Origin: Ceratobasidium sp. AG-K
Taxonomy: Eukaryota > Basidiomycota > Agaricomycetes > Cantharellales > Ceratobasidiaceae
Direction: 5' to 3'
Length of the DNA stretch: 64,000 bases
Assembly (NCBI GenBank): GCA_037039685.1
Contig: JAWNGF010000002.1
Span: forward strand, 4,216,001-4,280,000
Positions within the stretch are counted from its first letter, which is position 1. The number at the start of each line of letters is the position of its first letter. Positions 57,901-64,000 of this stretch are shown one piece after another. Both the position numbers and the translations under genes were made by a program. Below the pieces are notes generated by a model that had not been told where the DNA came from, searched no databases, and saw only the letters and a program-made list of their open reading frames with translations.

Positions 57901-60900
57901 GCCATTCTTGAGAAGCAATCCACTACCACAAGGATACTATCCTTTCCTTCCAATTTGGGTAGTTTGACAATGAAGTCATATGCGATATCTTCCCAAGGGT
58001 TCTCCAGTATTGGCAAGGGTTTGAGTGGGACTGGTTGTTTGTGTCCCTTCCCCCTTTGGCATACTTCACATGTGTCCACATATCTATTGATTTGTGCCTT
58101 CATGCCGGGCCAATAGTATTTCCTTGCTACAAGCTCAAGCGTCCTTGCTTGTCCTTGATGTCCCCTATTGGATTATCATGGTGTAGTTGTAGGATGTTTA
58201 AGCGCACATCCTTATCTTCAGGGATGACAATCTTCCCCTGGTACCAGAGGAGATCTTTGTTGTACTCATAGTCCTTGAATTGCTTTTTGACAGTGGGAGG
58301 CAGATCTTCCTTTCCTTTGACCGTTGTGATAAGGGTTCTGAGATTTTCATCTTCTTCCTGCCCTTCCTTAATGTCTGATATGATATCCACCCCTAGGTCT
58401 GCCAAAAAACCTTTGAAAGTTTTGGCGGCAATCATTACTTGTTCTGCATTGGGGATATCATCATGGTCACTTCTTCTAGACAGGATATTGGGTTTTGTTC
58501 CCATTTTTCCGGGTTGATAGTGTATCTCATAATTATATGAGCTAAGGAGCAGGTACCATCGTGCATGTCTTCTGTTGAAGTTTCTATTACTTCCCCAATA
58601 TATGAGATTCCGGTGATCAGTGTATACAATTACCAGTAGACTAGTTCCTTCCAGGTGTATGCGCCAATGAGTAAGTGCTTCTATGATAGCTAGGAGCTCC
58701 TTATCATGTGTATTGTAGTTAAGCTCCACTGGTTTGAAGCTTTTTGATAAGAAGCCGATGGGATGCAAATACCCATCTGATTGTCGTTGAGACAATATTG
58801 CTCCCATTGCCACCCCTGAGGTGTTGGTTTCTAGGTAGTATTGCTTTGATTTGTCAGGGTGTGCAAGGACAGGTTCTTCTGAAATAAGTCACTTGAGTTC
58901 TTCAAATGCCTTTTGATGCTCTTCTCCCCATTTCCACTTCTTATCTTTATGAGTGAGCTGAGTCAAGGGTTTTACAACAGAGGAGAAGGATACAACAAAT
59001 CTTTGGTAGAAGTTTGCAAATCCAATGAAGGATTGGAGTTGTTTTACTGTTTTTGGTGTAGCCCATTCCTGGATAGTTTTGACTTTGTCCTTGTGCATGG
59101 AGATACCATGTTTGTCCACAACAAATCCCACCCAGTTGGCTTTCTTCTGGTAGAAGTAGCATTTTTTGATATTCCCATAGAGATGATGTTCTTGCAAGAG
59201 TTCCAATACTTCTCAGAGATCTTGTGTGTGTTTCTTGCAACCTCTGGAAATGACTAGGATGTCGTCAATGTATACAACTACAGACACCCCTTTCTTGTAT
59301 CTAAAAATGTGGTCCATGTATTGTTGGAAGGTAGACGGGCGTTCTTTAGTCCCATGCCCATTACTGTGTATTCAAAGAGACCTTCCACTGTTCTAAATGC
59401 TGTTTTCCATTCGTCTCCTTCCTTGATTCTGATGTTCCAGAATCCATACTTCAAATCTAGGGTAGAAATGAAGAGTTCTTTGTCATGTTCTTCCCCAGTT
59501 TTCTTGAAGATATCAAGTAATTCTTCCAGAAGTGGTACAGGGTATCGATCAGCTATTGTTATAGCATTTATTCTGGTGTAGTCTATCACTGTTTGGAGGT
59601 CGGGTATGGCTTGTCCTGGTTTTAGTGCCTTTTTGACAAAGAAGGCTCCGGCGGCAATAGGGGATTTACTTGGCCTTATTCTTCCGGAAGCCAGTTCTTC
59701 TTTCACATATTGCTTCTGTGCCTCTCTTTCTCTTGGGGAAAGAGGGTATGCTTTTCTGGGTTTGGGCAGGGCTGCTCCCTTGATGAGGTCTATTGTGCAA
59801 TCCCATTCCCTATGTTCTGGCAGCTGGTCATATTTTTCTTCATCAAAGACGTCTTGGTAGTCCTGTAGTTCTTCTGGTAGGCCTTCCAATTTAGCTGCCT
59901 TAGCTTGGATAAGATTCTCACGCTAGTTGATTTCAAAGGGTGCCCATGTGATATCTGGGTTGACTTCTTTTAGCCACGTCATTCCCAGTATCATAGGTTG
60001 TGTTCCCGTTGGCATGCAGTAGAGCTTTTGCGTGAAGGTTCTTCCTTGGAGATCAAAGGTGACCTTAGTCCTGAAGTGTATAGTTTCTTTCTCTGTTTTT
60101 CCATTGATCATTTCAACACTTCTAGGAGTTTGAAGTTCGATGAGAGGGAGATTATTTCTCCTAGCATACTTGATATCCATGAAGTTTCTTGTAGATCCTG
60201 AGTCAATGAGTGTTGGTGTTTTATCTGTGATTCCCACTATTTTTGTATATACCATGGGTGATTCATTTGATGCTTTGCAGTAATATACATTTGATAGAGG
60301 TTTGTTTGAGGCATCACTAGACACGGTGCTAGGACACCTATCTAGTTTTCCGACTCTGAGGTGGTTGAGACTACCTCTTCAATGGTAGCTGAGACTTCTG
60401 CCACTTTTCCTTTGATTGGTTGTTTCCCTTTGTCAACGTAGGCCCATCCCATGCAGCAATCCTTCATCATATGGTTAGGTTTGCCACATTTGATGCACAG
60501 GTTCTCCTTCTTGCGCCATTCCTTTTCTTCATTGGGTACTTGGATGATAGTAGTATTTCCACCGGTGTTTGGGCCTTGAGGTTTCCTTTGATCCTTCTGT
60601 TTTCCTTTATCCGATTTCATTGGATTCAGTTGCTTGGCCTGGAGTGCGAGCTGCATCCAATTGTGCAAGGTCCTTGCATTATGGCAGTTGTAGTTGCACA
60701 TTTCTTCCCTTATGAGTTCCTGTTTGATGGTATGTTGCAGGCCATGTCGGAAGCGTGCGATGAGGGCGTCTTTGTTCCATTCTACGTCTTGTTGTAGAAG
60801 GCGGAAGTCGGTGATGTATTCCGACACGCTCTTGTTTTGGTAGAGCTTCTGTAGTTTAGTTTCGGCATCTAGTCGTTTAGCTGGATCCGTCCATTGTTCA

Positions 60901-63773
60901 ATGAAAGCTGTCTGTAGTTCATCCCAGCTCGTGAGCCAAAGATGGGGATGCCAATTGTTATAGGCGTTCAGGGCGGGCTGTGCCCAATTTGCTGGTTGTC
61001 CTTCTTTCAAATTGATCAAGAAGGCGGCAATTTTGCTAAGATCGGTGTTGTAGTAGTTTTCATTGATGCGGAAGTAGGCCTTCATTTGTGAGAGAAAAGT
61101 TTCAGCAGCTGTTCCTCTTGTTACATCAAAGGGTTTTGGCATTTTCTGTTTAGATGTTGGTCTGCCTCCATTTCCTCCCTGAGTCTGGATGATGATTGTT
61201 CGGTCCCTTTGCCATACTTGATGTCCTGATTGATTTTCCACATGAAAAAATGGAGGGGAAGGGGACGATGATGGACTGGGCACTCTCCTTGGTCCACCCT
61301 GTCCATGACCCAAGGGCAATGATGGAGGAAGTGGAGGGTTGGGAGGAGGTGGTGTTCTCCTACTTTCCTGTGAGTGTTGCTTGTCTCTATTGTCCATTTG
61401 CCGCTTGCCAATATTTTGGATGTCAAGCGCGATTTGGTCTACAGTTGTTTCTGTCCTTCCAATGTGTGTAGCCATGGCAAGTAGTGCTAGCCGTTGGGCT
61501 TCCGTAGTGGTTTGGTATTCCCTTTGCAGGGCTTGGATTGTTGCCTCCATTGTTTCTAGTTGGGTATTGTGTCCGTTGATAGATAGATTGATACCTGCTT
61601 GATGACAACCAGTTGTTTGGTCAATTTGTTCCATGGTGTTTGTTGCTATGTCCATTTGGTTCTGGACTTGCTGCATTAAATTTTCTACAGTTCCAATCCT
61701 TTCTAAGAAGGTATTGACTGTACCTTTGGTTTGTTGCCCAATATGTTCAAGTATCTGTAAGAAGTTAGTTGTGTCAGCAATTTGAGTGTCCCACCTTCTT
61801 TCCAGGGTCTCAATTCTTGCTGCCATGATTGTGTTGTTTTCCATGTATTCTCTCTGTATTCTATTGTAGATGGCCTGGAAGACTTCCACTTCTTTGCCTT
61901 CTGTATTGACAATTTGCTGGTTCCTTTGGATAGTTCTATCAATTGATGTTGTATCAATTGACCCACTTGCGCTGGTGCGCAATACCAATCTTGATGGTAC
62001 TGAAGAAGCGTTGTCTACTTTTATATAGTCAAGTCTTGGCATAGGGTTTTCCGTATTGTCACTATCGGATTTGTGATGGATTATTGAGAAAGTTAGTGGT
62101 GACCTTTGTACAGTTATCCTGGGATATGAAGGACCTGGTGTGGCATTTCTTGGTTGGTCTCCGACAATCTGTATCTTTTGTTCAGCCCGTGGTGATTCAA
62201 TGATTGGGACAGTTATAGTTATTGGCGCCGGTGGCTCAATTCCTGTTGTGTTGGGTATTGTTATCGTTCCCGGTGTAGTGTCTTCTACTTCGGCTGAGTT
62301 TTCCCCAATATTTCCCAAGCCTCCTGGGATAGTTCCCGCGCTAGGTGGTCTAGACCGTTGTTGTGGTCTCAATGATTCCGTAAATTCAGGTGGAGGTCTA
62401 GCCCTTTGTGTTGGGTTCATTCGTGCCTCCTGTATCCGTGTGTGTAGCTGTTCCATTTCTGCTCTTGAGGAGGGTCTTGTAGAGTCCATAGTAGTCACAT
62501 GACTATATTGTGTTTTCTCGTGGCTTGCAGTTGTAGCTTGCTTTGCAATGTTGCAACCCTCTATGCTGGTTGACCAATGACAGTGACCGTTCTTGCCTTA
62601 GTCATAGAGACTGGCCTCGATATGCCTTATAGGCTCCTTAGACCGTTTGCTAAGTTGCTAGTGCAACCTTAGCGTCGATACTGATGATGGCCAAAGGCCC
62701 ACTTAGATGAGAGACAAAGGCTGTAAGGCCTTTGGGACTTAGAGTGCACTCTGAGGGGAGAGATGACAAGGCAAAGCAAGCTGGAGTGAATCCATGCTTG
62801 CAAGCCAGTATATATAGCATGAGGCGAAAATGCCTCAAAGTGGTACGATACATAAACTGGCCAATCAGGCGCCAGTATCAGTCAGCAATCTCAAAGTACT
62901 TCTGGAAGAATGTTCCAGAAGCACGATCCTTCCAAGGGAAAGATCCAGAAGACAGCAAGGCCATATGGGCCAAGGTGACACGTCATCCATACACCGCACT
63001 AAATGCGGGAGAGGGCCAAACATTGTACATTGGGCACTTAGAGTGCCAGAGTCTGAGCCACACAGCCAGAGTCCAAGGATGTTGTACATTGGTCACAACA
63101 TGTTGCCTGGTTCGTCCAAGAACTTTTCCCACTCTTCCCAGGTCTCTTCCCTTGTCCAGTCCACCTTTGACCAGTCCAAAACCCTCCTCTGCTCCTCAAC
63201 AAAGTCCTTATCCAATGTGCGCACATCACCCTCCACCTCCTTCCACTGCAACACATCCGCATCCTTCTCCTGCCACCAGTACAGCCTCCATTCAAATTTT
63301 TCCCTTTGGTAGCGCCCCCTCTCCATCCTCCAGTCCACCAGGTCCTTCTCAAAGTTTGCATCCCAGGCGTCGTTCCATTTGGGCCTCAAAGATGGTGGCC
63401 TCCCTTCGTATCCCGGGACCCATTCACTGCTGTAGGCCCCTTCTTGGCCCAACTCCACCACCCCGAGCATGTGGGTGGACAACAGCACGACCTCGGAGAC
63501 TTGAAAGGCAGCGCATCCTCTGCACACAAATATGTCTTTTTGCTGCAGCTGCATCTGCGTTGGCCATTTTTTTCCGACCCATTGGAATTCCCCCAGGTCT
63601 GAGTGGAGTACGTCATCCGATGCACGGAATTGCATGCGCCCAGGGCCTTGTTGGGAACGCTTGAAGAGGTAGAGGGCCGCCCCTGAGTCCAGGATGCGTG
63701 CGGTCTGGAACGCAGGTCCCTCGAGGACGCGGATGAGGTTGTTGCAGATGGTGGTCCTGGTGACGGCAGGCAT
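54912..63773 (-). CDS. Accessory Trp-rich ORF of element C, split by element B
   Basis: The two coding parts are 63773-63106 and 55003-54912 on the minus strand, separated by element B and one copy of its TGTTG duplication. Counting the duplication once, the coding length is 765 nt, or 255 codons including the TGA at 54,914-54,912, with no internal stop. The start is ATG 63773 (MPAVTRTTICNNLIRV). Conserved blocks are ARILDSGAALYLFKR, FQWVGKKWP, KDIFVCRGCAAFQVSEVVLL, KWNDAWDANFEKDL and DWSKVDWTREETWEEWEKFL. The gene lies between pol and the 3' LTR, where an envelope gene would sit, but has no signal peptide or membrane helix. It was open when B inserted; it is now broken. Function and family are unknown to me. 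Confidence 0.75.
55009..55560 (-). repeat. 3' LTR of element B (552 bp)
   Basis: It has the same length as its partner. Differences from the other LTR are concentrated in the first 90 bp (for example ccggttgactgacaac against ctggttgaccaatgac), with few in the remainder. The TATA-like sequence gccagtatatatagc is at about 55,264. Confidence 0.9.
55643..56400 (-). CDS. 3' ORF of element B, Pro-rich then Glu/Gln-rich helical, truncated at its start
   Basis: The frame is open from about 56,400 to the stop at 55643. The N-terminal part (WMRAELDTKSGWELNIPKPE) is followed by a Pro-rich linker (PPAPTVPAPSPAADDLPAPP) and a helical C-terminal part rich in Glu and Gln (RERQSLLEQERQCSQALSQL; LLQQEQDFEQAKWDAMNAHL). 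It lies between pol and the 3' LTR. It is not similar to the accessory ORF of elements C and F. Its 5' end is cut by foreign AT-rich DNA. It could be a second type of accessory gene; no function can be assigned. Confidence 0.6.
56401..57695. other. AT-rich foreign segment inside element B
   Basis: Integrase homology stops abruptly at TDG near 57,695 and the next ORF resumes at about 56,400. Between them is AT-rich DNA with no coding character. A promoter-like segment (gtatataaactgg at about 57,138) and a purine run (caggggggatatc at about 57,409) suggest an LTR or leader of an unrelated retrotransposon, in plus orientation. I could not find matching termini or a target duplication. Confidence 0.5.
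57684..60324 (-). pseudogene. Protease-pol of element B, broken and 3' truncated
   Basis: Order: protease (TLIDSGSTRNFMDIKYARRN, 60,324-59,926), RT (LLEELLDIF to YTVMGMGLKNA), RT palm in another frame (YIDD-like at about 59,270), thumb and connection (ANWVGFVVDKHGIS), RNase H (SGVAMGAILSQRQSDGY), integrase zinc domain (VDTCEVCQRGKGHK) and core to TVSNRGTTFKSHF and HPQTDG. Lesions are TAG 59923-59925, frameshifts near 59,340 and 58,160, TGA 58889-58891 and loss of everything after HPQTDG, including the last catalytic Glu. The second integrase Asp motif reads SNRGTT, so that catalytic Asp is Asn (GAT to AAT, a G-to-A change). Confidence 0.85.
60342..62489 (-). CDS. gag: gag of element B, intact (715 aa)
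   Basis: The ATG at 62489 starts MDSTRPSSRAEMEQLHTRIQ; an upstream GTG is in frame but less likely. The N-terminal half is Pro/Thr-rich then helical (ERIGTVENLMQQVQNQMDIA). The capsid-like core begins near KPFDVTRGTAAETFLSQMKA and includes NWHPHLWLTSWDELQTAFIE. The C-terminal zinc knuckle CIKCGKPNHMMKDC fits CCHC. The frame is open throughout, unlike the pol that follows, so it could still make Gag. The stop is followed within 18 bp by the protease frame. Confidence 0.85.
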   Translation of the reverse strand: MDSTRPSSRAEMEQLHTRIQEARMNPTQRARPPPEFTESLRPQQRSRPPSAGTIPGGLGNIGENSAEVEDTTPGTITIPNTTGIEPPAPITITVPIIESPRAEQKIQIVGDQPRNATPGPSYPRITVQRSPLTFSIIHHKSDSDNTENPMPRLDYIKVDNASSVPSRLVLRTSASGSIDTTSIDRTIQRNQQIVNTEGKEVEVFQAIYNRIQREYMENNTIMAARIETLERRWDTQIADTTNFLQILEHIGQQTKGTVNTFLERIGTVENLMQQVQNQMDIATNTMEQIDQTTGCHQAGINLSINGHNTQLETMEATIQALQREYQTTTEAQRLALLAMATHIGRTETTVDQIALDIQNIGKRQMDNRDKQHSQESRRTPPPPNPPLPPSLPLGHGQGGPRRVPSPSSSPSPPFFHVENQSGHQVWQRDRTIIIQTQGGNGGRPTSKQKMPKPFDVTRGTAAETFLSQMKAYFRINENYYNTDLSKIAAFLINLKEGQPANWAQPALNAYNNWHPHLWLTSWDELQTAFIEQWTDPAKRLDAETKLQKLYQNKSVSEYITDFRLLQQDVEWNKDALIARFRHGLQHTIKQELIREEMCNYNCHNARTLHNWMQLALQAKQLNPMKSDKGKQKDQRKPQGPNTGGNTTIIQVPNEEKEWRKKENLCIKCGKPNHMMKDCCMGWAYVDKGKQPIKGKVAEVSATIEEVVSTTSESEN
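62549..63100 (-). repeat. 5' LTR of element B (552 bp)
   Basis: On the minus strand it runs from TGTTGTGACC to GGTTGCAACA. It is followed on the right by TGTTG, the target duplication, and then by the accessory ORF of element C. Confidence 0.92.
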
Positions 63774-64000
63774 TGTGGGATGCAGAAAAGATTTAGGGCA
63801 AAAATGTTGTAGTTGGCGGATGAGAACAAGCAAGTTTTGCAGACGTCACTACCCATTGTGCCCCTCCTTCCTTTTATCTTTCCTGGGGTGTAGTTAGATG
63901 GTGTCAGAGCCTTGGGGTGTCGGCGTAGGAAGTCCTTGACAATCCTTGTCAGGTGGCCAAAATCTTCTGCCCTTTGTTCTGTGTCTTCTTCATCTCCATA
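63774..64000 (-). CDS. C-terminal end of pol of element C (partial)
   Basis: The minus strand from the window edge reads EEDTEQRAEDFGHLTRIVKD, then FLRRHPKALTPSNYTPGKIK, typical of the tail after the integrase/chromodomain of these elements. The frame does not end before the accessory ORF: it stays open past ATG 63773 and overlaps that ORF in another frame down to about 63,386. Whether this overlap is used is unknown. Confidence 0.6.

Larger units (their letters stand above)
55009..63100 (-). mobile_element. Gypsy element B (minus), 8,092 bp, TSD TGTTG
   Basis: Two 552-bp LTRs (55009-55560, the 3' LTR; 62549-63100, the 5' LTR) have perfect TGTTG duplications outside them (55004-55008 and 63101-63105). 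Inside, in coding order, are gag (62489-60342), protease and pol (60324-57684, broken), an unrelated AT-rich segment (about 57,695-56,400) and a 3' ORF (about 56,400-55,643). A polypurine tract (aaaggggggg on the minus strand) lies just before the 3' LTR. It is non-autonomous now. Confidence 0.92.
54415..64000 (-). mobile_element. Gypsy element C (minus), 3' part only, split by element B
   Basis: The 3' LTR is 54415-54869, with a polypurine tract at 54870-54884. Upstream (rightwards) comes an accessory ORF (54912-55003 and 63106-63773) and the end of pol from 63,840 to the window edge. Element B (55009-63100) sits inside the accessory ORF. The rest of pol, gag and the 5' LTR lie beyond the window. 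Confidence 0.85.

Overview
This looks like nuclear DNA of a filamentous basidiomycete. The evidence is dense short introns (about 36-65 bp, GT-AG with a few GC-AG), micro-exons of 14-20 nt, a fungal gene complement (sugar permease, vacuolar-type alkaline phosphatase, peroxisomal acyl-CoA oxidase, CYP, NACHT-WD40, DUF4470) and chromodomain Ty3/gypsy elements. The protein sequences most resemble those I associate with Rhizoctonia/Ceratobasidiaceae (Agaricomycetes); this is an inference without a search.

Layout: 1-17.2 kb is a gene-bearing arm: an intact MFS sugar transporter (+), an intact 13-exon alkaline phosphatase (-), a decayed FAD amine oxidase (-), an intact DUF7137 membrane protein (-), an intact Oxidoreductase-like mitochondrial-type protein (+) and a decayed DUF4470 gene (+) that has lost its expected C-terminal zinc finger. 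17.2-35.0 kb is a retrotransposon pile: an old gypsy element (F) carries inside it a nearly intact chromovirus (A, 19,502-26,445, TSD CAAAT), a solo LTR of family B (TSD CAGTA) and a solo LTR of family D (TSD GAAGT). It then passes through an LTR-D recombination junction into the 3' end of another element (family C). 35.1-39.4 kb is an intron-rich Ser/Pro-rich gene with in-frame stops. 40.3-51.1 kb is a second gene arm: an intact cytochrome P450 (+), a decayed hypothetical (-), an intact acyl-CoA oxidase with a C-terminal AKL (-) and an intact NACHT-WD40 STAND protein (+). 51.6-64.0 kb is a second pile: a LINE remnant, a 376-bp inverted duplication, then a nested series in which an LTR-F fragment is cut by LTR A, LTR A is cut by element C (minus), and element C is cut by element B (minus, 55,009-63,100, TSD TGTTG).

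Two themes stand out. First, sequences that look repeated or redundant carry nonsense codons that nearly all fit one C-to-T change in CAA, CAG or CGA, whereas seven other genes are open through every exon; this suggests a RIP-like or methylation/deamination process. Second, the C and F elements carry an extra Trp-rich ORF between the pol chromodomain and the 3' LTR. In the copy split by element B, removing the insertion arithmetically leaves 255 in-frame codons, so it was an open gene when B inserted. I do not recognise its family, and it is the best candidate here for something undescribed.

Exon coordinates were worked out by hand from splice motifs and reading-frame phase; those of the seven intact genes close in frame from start to stop.
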